64,000 nucleotides of DNA from Balneola sp. EhC07 (GTDB lineage: Bacteria; Bacteroidota; Rhodothermia; Balneolales; Balneolaceae), in contig NZ_LXYG01000019.1 of the NCBI RefSeq assembly GCF_001650905.1, positions 62,001-126,000 on the forward strand. Direction: 5' to 3'. Positions within the stretch are counted from its first letter, which is position 1, and the number at the start of each line of letters is the position of its first letter. Shown in pieces: positions 1-8,258 of the stretch. The position numbers were made by a program, and so were the translations under genes. The notes beneath the pieces are model-generated. The model saw only the letters and a program-made list of their open reading frames with translations, was not told where the DNA came from and ran no database searches.

Positions 1-302
1 TTGATAACCACTGCTTTCTCTTCTACATCTTTGCTTTTGGGTGAAACGACTTTTTTAACCGAGTTATACCAAACCGCTTCGACCTCTGATAGTGTTTCTT
101 CTTCTACTTTCAGTAGTGCTTCATAGACTTCACCGGTGGTATAGGGCAAAGATGTTGGATCTAATTCTAAAAGAAGTCCTCTATTTTGTAAGTGTGTTAT
201 ATGATCATACACTCTTAGATTCAAAGTCAGAATCTTATTGGACTGAGCCGAAACCGTAATACTGAAAACAAAAAACAATACCAGCAGGAAGTAAAATCTC
301 AT
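1..302 (-). CDS. secreted protein, N-terminal fragment (possible Wzi-like capsule assembly barrel)
   Basis: An open frame starts at an ATG at 302 and runs off the left edge of the window, giving about 100 residues. The first 20 residues form a clear signal peptide (MRFYFLLVLFFVFSITVSAQ) with a signal peptidase I-type end. The mature start, with a tyrosine-aspartate-histidine segment, then a leucine-rich 'hydrophobic-L-x-x-x-G' helix and a 'PYTTGEVYEALL' segment, resembles the N-terminal periplasmic part of Wzi-like capsule-assembly barrels of Bacteroidota. That resemblance is from memory of the family and only the N-terminus is visible, so the name is tentative. It lies just beyond the end of the polysaccharide locus, on the same strand but separated by a 435-bp spacer. 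Confidence 0.55.
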   Translation of the reverse strand, partial: MRFYFLLVLFFVFSITVSAQSNKILTLNLRVYDHITHLQNRGLLLELDPTSLPYTTGEVYEALLKVEEETLSEVEAVWYNSVKKVVSPKSKDVEEKAVVI

Positions 303-737
303 AAAAAAATAATTAAGAACCGATCTTTGAAGCTAGACCATGAATATATGATTCCTTTTTTTTGGATGGTAATCTTTAATTACATTTCTCATATTTATCC
401 TATCGGCCGCTAGTCAATCAGCATCTTGATAATTCAAGGTATTTGATATGTAAATCAACAATGAAGCTACTTCATATACTAGTGAAACTTGTTTTAGAAT
501 AACAAAACTCACTCTTCAGTAATACTTTTAATTTATTACCAAGATAGTAAAATAGGGAGATAAGGAAAGGACCTCATTAAATTTCAATTTCTCTTTTAAA
601 ATCAGGTTATTGGAACCTTATTATTAATCATAAATCCTCTTTAGAGGTAAATATCAATTTTAAGTTATTTAGAACTATCAATTTAGAATTGATAAACTCT
701 ACTACTAGAATTCCAAAATTCATTAATAAACAAATGT
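303..737. other. gene-free AT-rich spacer
   Basis: No open frame of convincing composition is present on either strand. The only structure I see is a small perfect hairpin, TATCAATT/AATTGATA with a 3-nt loop at 676-694, lying just past the 3' end of the sugar transferase gene on its strand. It has no clear T-run and is at best a weak terminator. The promoter of the secreted-protein gene ending at the left edge should lie here, but no convincing box is visible. Confidence 0.5.
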
Positions 738-1436
738 TTAACGAGCGCCTTTTTTAAGCAAAACACCTTTAAGAATAGTAAAAAATAGCTTTACGTCTAA
801 TTTGAAGCCGATATTTTTAACGTACATGATATCTGTTTTCATCCACATACTGAAGTCTGTATGGTGGCGAAAATATGCTTGCCAAATGCATCCTAAACCT
901 GGCTTTAATTGAAATCTTTGTAATTCCTCTAATTCATAGTCAGTTATAGGAGTCGAGATTGGTCTAGGCCCAATTATTGTCATTTCTCCTTTCAGAATAT
1001 TTATCAATTGAGGCAATTCGTCCAAGCTTGTTTTTCTTAAGAACCTTCCCAAAGATGTGATTCTGGGGTCCTTATCAGATTTAAATAATTTTCCACCATC
1101 CATTTCGTTCATATGGCTTATTTTTGATTGAAGATCATGAGCCCCATCAATCATAGTTCTGAATTTATATACGTAAAAAGGCTCTCCTGTTAGTCCATAT
1201 CTTTTATGCCGAAATAAAACATCCCCTTTGGAATCCAGCTTTATTAAAACCGCAATAGTTATCAGTATTGGAGAAAGCGATACAAATATTGTAAGAGCGA
1301 TCAGATATTCTACCAAATATTTAATTTTGATATATCTGCTACTCTTCGGGGTTAAAAATTCAGATGGCAACTTCTCTCTTTCTCGCTCCTTTCTAAATAA
1401 TACCGAAGCACCCTTTGTTTCTAAAATCTCCGCCAT
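738..1436 (-). CDS. initiating sugar-phosphate transferase (bacterial sugar transferase, PglC/WcaJ type)
   Basis: Predicted to move a sugar-1-phosphate from a UDP-sugar onto undecaprenyl phosphate at the inner membrane, the first step of repeat-unit assembly. The 232-residue protein has one hydrophobic segment at about residues 38-62 followed by the family motif KFRTM, then 'TSLDELPQLINILKGEM' and 'IIGPRP', the signature of PF02397. The single membrane segment and short length match the monophosphotransferase PglC type rather than the long multi-span WbaP/WcaJ type. It starts at an ATG at 1436 and is the last gene of the minus-strand locus, 122 bp after the preceding glycosyltransferase. The sugar specificity cannot be read; with the bacillosamine/legionaminate genes upstream, a di-amino or N-acetylhexosamine phosphate is likely (inference). 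Confidence 0.93.
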   Translation of the reverse strand: MAEILETKGASVLFRKEREREKLPSEFLTPKSSRYIKIKYLVEYLIALTIFVSLSPILITIAVLIKLDSKGDVLFRHKRYGLTGEPFYVYKFRTMIDGAHDLQSKISHMNEMDGGKLFKSDKDPRITSLGRFLRKTSLDELPQLINILKGEMTIIGPRPISTPITDYELEELQRFQLKPGLGCIWQAYFRHHTDFSMWMKTDIMYVKNIGFKLDVKLFFTILKGVLLKKGAR

Positions 1437-1558
1437 ATCCCTAACATTATTTTTAGCCTGTGTAATCGTATAAACTAGTCTAAATTTAAACGAGAACTAA
1501 AATAAACATCTAAATCAAGATATCAAATTACTATTCTAGATCAAAAATTAGAATTTTA

Positions 1559-2626
1559 TTATAAACTCTTATAAATGTTATTCATTATTTCCACTGACTC
1601 CTTCCATGAATATTTTAAAAATACCACTGAGCGGGCATTTTTTCCTAATTCACTTGCTTGTTTAGGGTTCTGATATAAATATTCAATTTTCTTAGAAACT
1701 TCAACAGGATCTTCATTTGGGACGATCAAGCCTGTCTCACCGTTCTGTGTTACTTCTTTAAGCCCGCCTACATTGCTAACAATAACCGGTAACTCACATG
1801 CCATTGCTTCAATTACTGAAACTCCAAAACTCTCAGAATCCAATCTGCTCAGAGCTAAAAAAATGTCAAATTTATTTAACCAACAAGGAACTTCATCATG
1901 TTTTACTGAACCGACAAACTCACATTTTTCAAATACATTCAACTTTTTTGATAGAGTTATTAATTCTTCTCTCTTACTCCCTTCACCTACTATTACCAAT
2001 CTTGTTTTTAAATCAGGGAATTTTCCCACAAACAAAGCAAAAGATCGTATTAAAACATCAACCCCATATTTATCTTCTAATTTCTTTACAGTGCCTATTG
2101 TAAGCTCAAAGTCATGGTCCTTTAAGTCCGTTTTTTTTACAAATTTTTCTATGTCTACTCCAAATGGAGTGATCTGAATTTCTCTATCTTCCCCAATAAC
2201 TTCTTTAATCTTTTCAGCCATGACATTACTTGTAGAGCAGATAGTGTCAGCAGACAAGATGTTTTTTTTAACTACCCATTTATATATAAAATTCTTATTA
2301 GGATCATCATAAATATCGCTACCTAGCACTGAAACAACGTGAGGTTTATAGCCTGTCATTCTTGCTAAAAAGCTATGGCCGAAAGCATAGAATGAGTGGA
2401 TAAAGTCGGGTTCAAGTTTTTTTAACTTCTTATAAAGAACTGGGATATTTAGTATATAGCCATAAGGATTCTTAAACGGCAAACTTATAACATTAACTTG
2501 GTTTACAAAGCTTTCTTCCTTTTCATGCATAGTAAACACAGTCACATTGATTCCAATCTTAGATAATGAATTAGCCCACCTCACTACGTGTATCGAAGCT
2601 CTGGAGCCAATTATGGCTATATGCAT
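1559..2626 (-). CDS. glycosyltransferase, GT4-like (GT-B fold)
   Basis: A 355-residue GT-B transferase that should add one residue of the repeat unit on the cytoplasmic face of the membrane. The C-terminal donor-binding half shows 'VIVGEGSKREEL', then 'SFGVSVIEAMACELPVIVSN', the E-x7-E motif of GT4 enzymes, and 'GGLKEVTQNGETGLIV'. The N-terminal half has the expected glycine-rich start and an HSFYAFG segment. A TTG at 2635 would add three residues; I chose the ATG at 2626 because it begins the beta-strand directly (MHIAIIGSR). A 170-bp gap separates it from wecB, unusual in this tightly packed locus. Donor and acceptor are unknown. Confidence 0.9.
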   Translation of the reverse strand: MHIAIIGSRASIHVVRWANSLSKIGINVTVFTMHEKEESFVNQVNVISLPFKNPYGYILNIPVLYKKLKKLEPDFIHSFYAFGHSFLARMTGYKPHVVSVLGSDIYDDPNKNFIYKWVVKKNILSADTICSTSNVMAEKIKEVIGEDREIQITPFGVDIEKFVKKTDLKDHDFELTIGTVKKLEDKYGVDVLIRSFALFVGKFPDLKTRLVIVGEGSKREELITLSKKLNVFEKCEFVGSVKHDEVPCWLNKFDIFLALSRLDSESFGVSVIEAMACELPVIVSNVGGLKEVTQNGETGLIVPNEDPVEVSKKIEYLYQNPKQASELGKNARSVVFLKYSWKESVEIMNNIYKSL

Positions 2627-2796
2627 AAAAGACAATCTATAAGTTCAAAAATAACAAAAAAAATACCTCTAATTATCTGTAAAACTATAGATAATCAAGT
2701 GTTTATTCAGTAATTCACACTACCTGAAGACTTATATAAAGAAGAAAATTTTATATTCTTTAAAAAAAGTTAAACCGACAATCTATATTTAAAATA

Positions 2797-3891
2797 TTAA
2801 ATCTTAAAAATATCCTTTAGATGTCCTACAATCCTATTAGATGCTTTACCATCCCAAAGCTTTGGTATTCCTCCTTTTTTCCAGTCTCCGTTAAAAAGTG
2901 TTTCTAATGCTGGCTTTATCGCCTCAGGATCCATTCCCAAAAGCTCATTCGTTCCAATAGAAATTGTTTCGGGTCTTTCAGTACTATTTCGAAGAGTTAA
3001 GCAAGGAATACCCATTACTGTTGTTTCTTCGGTTATCCCACCTGAATCAGTGATCACTGCCTTTGAACGCTCTACAAGATAATTAAACTCAAGATAACCC
3101 AATGGCTCAATCATATGCAGTCTCTCGTGAGAAATCCCTATATTTTTTAGCATTTTAGCGGTCCTTGGATGAACTGGAAATATTAAGGGTAAATCTTTAG
3201 TATTCAATATAATCTCATTCATTAGAGATTTTAGATTCTCTTCCTCATCTACATTGGATGGGCGATGCAATGTCATTACAATAAAATTCCCCTTTTCTAA
3301 TTCTACTTCATCCCAAACTTCAGGTTTTTTAAACCTTTCTCTATGTTTCAATAAAGTATCAATCATAGTATTCCCAACAAAGAAAACCCGTTCATCTTCT
3401 ATTCCAATTTTATTGAGATTACCATTAGCAATTTCTGAAGTTGTAAAGAAATAGTTCGTGATTGCATCAGTAGCCAGACGATTTATCTCTTCCGGCATTT
3501 TCCAATCATTAGACCGGATTCCGCCCTCTACATGAGCAACCGGAATATGCATCTTCTGAGCTGTAATCGCACAAGCTAAAGTAGAGGTTACATCTCCTAC
3601 CACTATACAAAGATCAGAAGGCTTATTCATGAGTAATTTTTCATAACCGATCATTATAGACGCAGTCTGTTCAGCTTGAGTCCCTCCACCTGCACCTAAG
3701 TTCTCATCAGGATCAGGAATACCCAGCTGTTCAAAAAACGAACCACTCATGTTTTTATCATAATGCTGCCCGGTATGTACCAGCCGAAAATTTAGATTAA
3801 CACCAGCATCTTGTTCCTCTTTGATAGCGTCAATAATTGGGGCAATTTTCATGAAATTGGGTCTTGCCCCGGCAATAAGATCTATAAACAT
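2797..3891 (-). CDS. wecB: UDP-N-acetylglucosamine 2-epimerase, non-hydrolysing
   Basis: Interconverts UDP-GlcNAc and UDP-ManNAc in the cytoplasm. The 364-residue length is normal. Visible signatures are 'GARPNFMKIAPI' at the N-terminus, 'HTGQHYDKNMS', 'HVEGGIRSNDWKMPEEINR' (acid/base region, about residues 120-140) and 'DSGGITEETTVMGIPCLTLR' with 'TERPET' in the UDP-binding C-terminal half. The stop is at 2797 and the ATG at 3891 directly abuts the stop of the DUF354 gene, so the two are translationally coupled. The locus also has a hydrolysing 2-epimerase of the LegG/NeuC family at 23164; this one would supply an activated ManNAc-type sugar for the polymer rather than free sugar for a nonulosonate. 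Confidence 0.95.
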   Translation of the reverse strand: MFIDLIAGARPNFMKIAPIIDAIKEEQDAGVNLNFRLVHTGQHYDKNMSGSFFEQLGIPDPDENLGAGGGTQAEQTASIMIGYEKLLMNKPSDLCIVVGDVTSTLACAITAQKMHIPVAHVEGGIRSNDWKMPEEINRLATDAITNYFFTTSEIANGNLNKIGIEDERVFFVGNTMIDTLLKHRERFKKPEVWDEVELEKGNFIVMTLHRPSNVDEEENLKSLMNEIILNTKDLPLIFPVHPRTAKMLKNIGISHERLHMIEPLGYLEFNYLVERSKAVITDSGGITEETTVMGIPCLTLRNSTERPETISIGTNELLGMDPEAIKPALETLFNGDWKKGGIPKLWDGKASNRIVGHLKDIFKI

Positions 3892-4950
3892 TTAATTCTT
3901 ATTTTTATGATATTCTTGATTTATTAAATAATCGTAAATAAAATCTGCCACATTGATTTTATCCTTTAACATCAATTTCCTTCTATTTGAAAAAGTATCT
4001 TTGGCTTGGCTCGATATTAGTTCTTTGACCTTTGCAATCATTTGTTCAGACTGATCAGATGTAAATCCAAATCCTAATTCATACTTATTCTCTAACTCTT
4101 CTAAGTAGCCAAGCTTACCTACAAAATCATTAAAACGAATATAAGGAGTTCCTAAAACTCCAGCCTCTGCTGACATAGTTTGGCTGTCTCCAATAACCAA
4201 ATTAGCATGTGCTAATATATGATGAATATCGCTTGGGTTTACAGGAATTCTATATTTTTCAACTTCTGGTTTCAACTCTCTTTCAGAAGTAATAATTACT
4301 TTCCCTTTAGGATTTAAAATTTCAATCAGCTTAACAGCCAAGTCGTCACTTAATCCACTTATACCTTCATCATGATGAGCATTTAAACTAACAAATCTCA
4401 AAACGGTATATGGCTCATCAGCTTTTATATACTTGTTTACTATTTCTTTTTTAGGTACAAAATGATCCGGATGCAAGTAAGCCAACTCGTGATAACCAGA
4501 ATAAGTAATTGTCTTTTTTTTCCAACGCCCGTTATCACAGCTTGTAGGACTTAAAATTTGAGTAGCCCATGGATAAGCAATCCAAGCGTGAAGTGGTACA
4601 ATAGCTGCATCATCTTCTTGTACATTGATTGCGGGAATACCAAGAAACTTACCTATGTAAGATATATCCGGAGAAGTGCCAATTAGCACATCCGGTTTAT
4701 GTTCTTTACAAAAGCTTAAAATTCGGCTTCCTCTTTTAAATAAATCTTTAACCAACCCCAGACGACCTGAACTTTTCCCTTCCGGTAATATATTGTGAAA
4801 GTCAAAACCCGAATCTTCAAGTAAATTTCTTAATACATCCTTTTCCTTAATCAGTATTAAAGACTTATGTCCGTTTTCATCTAATTTCTTAATTACGTTT
4901 TTAAACAGATGAAAATGAGCAGGGTGCCCTAAGTGAAATAATACTTTCAT
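3892..4950 (-). CDS. DUF354 family GT-B-like protein
   Basis: A 352-residue protein of the DUF354 family (PF04007), a GT-B-shaped family related to UDP-GlcNAc 2-epimerases and found in polysaccharide loci. It starts 'MKVLFHLGHPAHFHLFKNVI', the typical DUF354 opening, and has 'DVLIGTSPDISYIGKFLGIP' and 'DSQTMSAEAGVLGTPYIRFN' in the C-terminal nucleotide-binding half. No signal peptide or membrane segment is present. Its biochemical role is not established; a transferase or epimerase-like function on a UDP-sugar is an inference. The gene abuts wecB and overlaps the next upstream gene by 4 bp, so the three are one translational unit. Confidence 0.85.
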   Translation of the reverse strand: MKVLFHLGHPAHFHLFKNVIKKLDENGHKSLILIKEKDVLRNLLEDSGFDFHNILPEGKSSGRLGLVKDLFKRGSRILSFCKEHKPDVLIGTSPDISYIGKFLGIPAINVQEDDAAIVPLHAWIAYPWATQILSPTSCDNGRWKKKTITYSGYHELAYLHPDHFVPKKEIVNKYIKADEPYTVLRFVSLNAHHDEGISGLSDDLAVKLIEILNPKGKVIITSERELKPEVEKYRIPVNPSDIHHILAHANLVIGDSQTMSAEAGVLGTPYIRFNDFVGKLGYLEELENKYELGFGFTSDQSEQMIAKVKELISSQAKDTFSNRRKLMLKDKINVADFIYDYLINQEYHKNKN

Positions 4951-6110
4951 TCTTTAGTTTTGTAATATTTAAAATCAACCAATGCCAAGTACATCCACGC
5001 TTGAGACCACCTCATGTAAGGAATTTTTATTGTAAAGAAACGGCGTATCTGATAATAAAAAAATCCTTTTTTATGTTGCATGTTATCAATTGTCCAATGA
5101 GCAATTCTATCAGCAAAATTCTCAAATGATGGATCTATATCCTTAAATTTTATAAAAGTGATTATTCCCTGAGATTGGTTATGTATTTCAACTGGGTATT
5201 TTTTTGGTATTCTCCAATAGGATTTTCCACTTGCGTTAAATTGCTCATTCTTATAAAAGAATAACCCCTTTTTTATTTGCTTTAAATATTTATCCCCAAA
5301 ATTACAAATGTCTATAATTTTCATTGCTGATTCCAACACATAACCTTGATGAAAATCCACCTGTTTTTTTTCATTTCCTGTTTCAGGGTCGAGACTATAA
5401 TTCCAACGACCGTCCTCCTTTTGATAGGCCATTGTAAATGCTAAGGAGCTTTCAGCTAAATTTTTATAGTCTTCATTATTGTTTAAAGTATATGCACATG
5501 AAAGTACTTCAGCACCTAAAAGGTTTGCATTATGGCAAACATCTATTTGAATATCTGTATAGCTGATACAACTACCGTATTCATTTTCATATTTAGGCAA
5601 ATCATGAAAAACATATTTAGCAGCACTAAGTATTATTTCTTTTGCTCTTTGATCTTCAGTGATCTTATAATATTCATATAAACCCTTTACAATAAAAGCA
5701 GTAACAACAACAGAAGGGCTATAAGCGGGAACCAATTTAGTTGGGCTTGCCCAATCAAAATTATATCCCCAACAGGCATTCTCATAACCCTGTGACTTAT
5801 TACTGTCTAACCATTCAATAAATCGTTCTGCCTTTTCTAAATATTTTTCATTATTAGTTATTCTAAACATTTTACTAAATGCATTGATAAATAATCCATA
5901 TGCTTTTGGATTGATCCCTTTATCAACCCCAATTATTGGCCTGATATGTATTGGGTTTCTTTTTTGAAACTGAGTTGCTAAAACCGGAATCCACTTACCT
6001 AATTTTTTAAAAGGTATTTTTGAATTCAATGTATCGTAAGGATCGTAGCCCTTAAAATCGTTTGCAATAATATAATCTTCGAGTGCTGTTAAGCTTTTAT
6101 CAATAGTCAC
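4947..6110 (-). CDS. alpha/alpha-barrel-like protein of polysaccharide loci (function unknown)
   Basis: A 387-residue soluble protein rich in tryptophan and aromatic helices (for example 'ACWGYNFDW', 'DGRWNYSLDP', 'YMRWSQAWMYLALVDF'), the look of an (alpha/alpha)6 barrel as in glycoside hydrolases and epimerases. The N-terminal 'FKGYDPYDTLNS' and 'FQKRNPIHIRP' are hallmarks of a family sometimes labelled delta-aminolevulinic acid dehydratase in databases; nothing resembling HemB is visible, so I do not use that name. The only usable start is a GTG at 6110, overlapping the stop of the oxidoreductase gene by one base (TAGTG), which supports coupling. It could be a sugar-chain hydrolase, lyase or epimerase; I cannot tell which. 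Confidence 0.7.
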   Translation of the reverse strand: MTIDKSLTALEDYIIANDFKGYDPYDTLNSKIPFKKLGKWIPVLATQFQKRNPIHIRPIIGVDKGINPKAYGLFINAFSKMFRITNNEKYLEKAERFIEWLDSNKSQGYENACWGYNFDWASPTKLVPAYSPSVVVTAFIVKGLYEYYKITEDQRAKEIILSAAKYVFHDLPKYENEYGSCISYTDIQIDVCHNANLLGAEVLSCAYTLNNNEDYKNLAESSLAFTMAYQKEDGRWNYSLDPETGNEKKQVDFHQGYVLESAMKIIDICNFGDKYLKQIKKGLFFYKNEQFNASGKSYWRIPKKYPVEIHNQSQGIITFIKFKDIDPSFENFADRIAHWTIDNMQHKKGFFYYQIRRFFTIKIPYMRWSQAWMYLALVDFKYYKTKE

Positions 6111-8248
6111 TAAAATAATATTTTATCGTTTTTGGTAATGCTTTCCAGCACTTTACAAGTTACTAAAGAACTTTCATAGGATTCTTCGAAAGGAATTGGC
6201 GTCGGTTCTCCATCCCGAATTGATTTCAGAAATAATTCGATTTCATTTTTATGCCCTTTATCTTGCCCCTTATACTTAATCCGTTCTTTCTTCTTTCCAA
6301 AAATATTTAATTCCTTAAAATCATTTATTTGTGCAATAGTACCCCCGGAATAAATTTCGATAAATTCCTTTTCAAGATTCTTATTACCGTTTGAAAAATA
6401 ATTTATGGTTGCTATACTACCATTTTCCATCTTCAAATTTACAACAACTGTATTGTGAAGATCATTTGGATCATCTATTGCTTCAGCAGATACTGATATA
6501 ATTTTACTTCCGCCAATATGTCTTGCTAAATCAATAAAATGACAAGCTTCACCAATCACTCTGCCTCCACCAATATCAGCATCATTCACCCAATGATCTT
6601 TCGGAAGTATACCAGCATTTACTCTTATCATAATAGATTTTGGACGAGCTGAATCAAATAGTTCAATTGCTTTTTGAATAGCCGGTGCAAACCTACGATT
6701 AAAACCGACCATTAAGTGAACATTATGCCCACTGTTATGAGCCTCTTTATATGCTTCACTTATTTTTTCCAACTCTTCTTCATTCATACCCAACGGTTTT
6801 TCCACAAAGACATTTTTACCGTTTTCCAGAGCTTTAATTACTGAATCAGCATGTAGATTATGCCTAGTTGTAATAAAAACTGTATTAGTATTAGGGTCAT
6901 TATAAACTTCATCCGACTCAGCTGCACAATATTTGAAACCATATTTATCAGCAACATATTTTGATGATGTGCCACTGTTGGTGGACACACCAACTAAATT
7001 GCATTTACCCTTAATATTTGGAAGCAGAGTACCTTGTGCAAACGAACCCGCACCTATAAAACTTACATTTACTTCCTCACTATTAAAGTTTCTATTGTTT
7101 AACTCAATACTACTTTTAATCTGAGTATCAATGTCGTATTCTATACATATACCAGTAAAAAATTCACTGTTCTCCAAAATCATATCGTATGCACTCGGAG
7201 CATCTATCAGGGAAAATGAATGTGTAATTAAAGGCTCAATGGTTATTCGATTTGCTTCTAATAGCTTTACAAAGCTTTGCATATTTCTGTTTTCAGTCCA
7301 TCTAACATATCCAATTGGATAGTCCAATCCCTTCTCTTCATAATTTAGTTGATTTCTTCCGGGGCCATATGAAGATGACATTCGAAGATCTAACTCTTTC
7401 TTGTAGTAATTTGCACGACTAAAACCTGTAGGTACAGCACCTACAATAACTATTTTTGCTTTAGATCTTGCCATTTCCCCAGCAAACTCTACAGGATCCA
7501 ATGATGAGGTTCCGGCTGTAATTATTATTGAATCTGTACCATAACCATTGGTAAAACTTTCTATGATATCTTCAATACCATCTTGATTACGATTATATAC
7601 ATTCTTTAGACCAATCTTCCTAGCTTGATCCACATGTGATTGTGATATATCGATACCAATTGGGTAGTTGCCTGAAGCTTCAAGAATTTTGTACGTGATT
7701 TGACCAATCAAACCCATTCCAATTATTAAGCAATTCTCTCCTAAGCTTAACTCAGCTTGTCGAATACCTTGTATTGCAATCGCTCCAATTGTTGTAAACG
7801 CTGCATGCTTTAATGACACATCTTTGGGCACCTTTACAGCTAAATTTATGGGAACTGAAACTACCTCCGCATGCCTAGCAGAATTACCCCCGCATGCTAC
7901 CCAATCTCCCACCTTAAAGTTCTTTACTTCTTTTCCAACCGCAATGACCTCACCAGAACAGCTATACCCAAGCGGTGAGGGTGCCTCCAACTTATTCATT
8001 ACCTTGCTATATGTTTCAACTAAGCCATTGGTTTTTACCATTTCAATAACTTGCTTTACTTCTTTCTGGCGGCTTTTGGCCTTGGCTAAATAGCCTTTTC
8101 TGGCATCAGAGACAGTTTTTCCTTCAGTGCCAGAACTTATCACTGAGAAATGATTCCTTACTAAAATGTTGCCTTTATTCAATTCCGGAAATGGAACTTC
8201 TAATATCTCCATTTTACCAGATTTTAACTGTTGTGTAAGCTGTTCCAT
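6110..8248 (-). CDS. bi-domain oxidoreductase: zinc-type alcohol dehydrogenase fused to Gfo/Idh/MocA
   Basis: A 712-residue fusion. Residues about 1-365 form a medium-chain dehydrogenase ('LGYSCSGEVIAVGKEV', 'CLIIGMGLIGQITYKILEASG' for NAD(P) binding). Residues about 390-712 form a Gfo/Idh/MocA oxidoreductase ('VSFIGAGSFAQGTLLPNI', 'VFVEKPLGMNEEEL' with the family EKP motif, and 'GEACHFIDLARHIGG'). Both should oxidise or reduce a sugar nucleotide or glycan, in an order that is not known. A longer frame begins at 8290 inside asnB; I chose the ATG at 8248 (MEQLTQQL), which leaves a 10-bp gap to asnB. The fusion is known from polysaccharide loci next to alpha/alpha-barrel and heparinase-like genes, as here. 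Confidence 0.88.
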   Translation of the reverse strand: MEQLTQQLKSGKMEILEVPFPELNKGNILVRNHFSVISSGTEGKTVSDARKGYLAKAKSRQKEVKQVIEMVKTNGLVETYSKVMNKLEAPSPLGYSCSGEVIAVGKEVKNFKVGDWVACGGNSARHAEVVSVPINLAVKVPKDVSLKHAAFTTIGAIAIQGIRQAELSLGENCLIIGMGLIGQITYKILEASGNYPIGIDISQSHVDQARKIGLKNVYNRNQDGIEDIIESFTNGYGTDSIIITAGTSSLDPVEFAGEMARSKAKIVIVGAVPTGFSRANYYKKELDLRMSSSYGPGRNQLNYEEKGLDYPIGYVRWTENRNMQSFVKLLEANRITIEPLITHSFSLIDAPSAYDMILENSEFFTGICIEYDIDTQIKSSIELNNRNFNSEEVNVSFIGAGSFAQGTLLPNIKGKCNLVGVSTNSGTSSKYVADKYGFKYCAAESDEVYNDPNTNTVFITTRHNLHADSVIKALENGKNVFVEKPLGMNEEELEKISEAYKEAHNSGHNVHLMVGFNRRFAPAIQKAIELFDSARPKSIMIRVNAGILPKDHWVNDADIGGGRVIGEACHFIDLARHIGGSKIISVSAEAIDDPNDLHNTVVVNLKMENGSIATINYFSNGNKNLEKEFIEIYSGGTIAQINDFKELNIFGKKKERIKYKGQDKGHKNEIELFLKSIRDGEPTPIPFEESYESSLVTCKVLESITKNDKILF

Positions 8249-8258
8249 AAATCTATTA

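Noticed and set aside
303-737. Small gene or RNA in the left spacer
   Set aside because: Only short, low-complexity frames and one 8-bp hairpin were seen, with no promoter, motif or composition bias.
4947-6110. Delta-aminolevulinic acid dehydratase
   Set aside because: The family has been given this label in databases, but no HemB motif (zinc cysteines or active-site lysines) is visible and the protein is a tryptophan-rich helical barrel in a polysaccharide locus.
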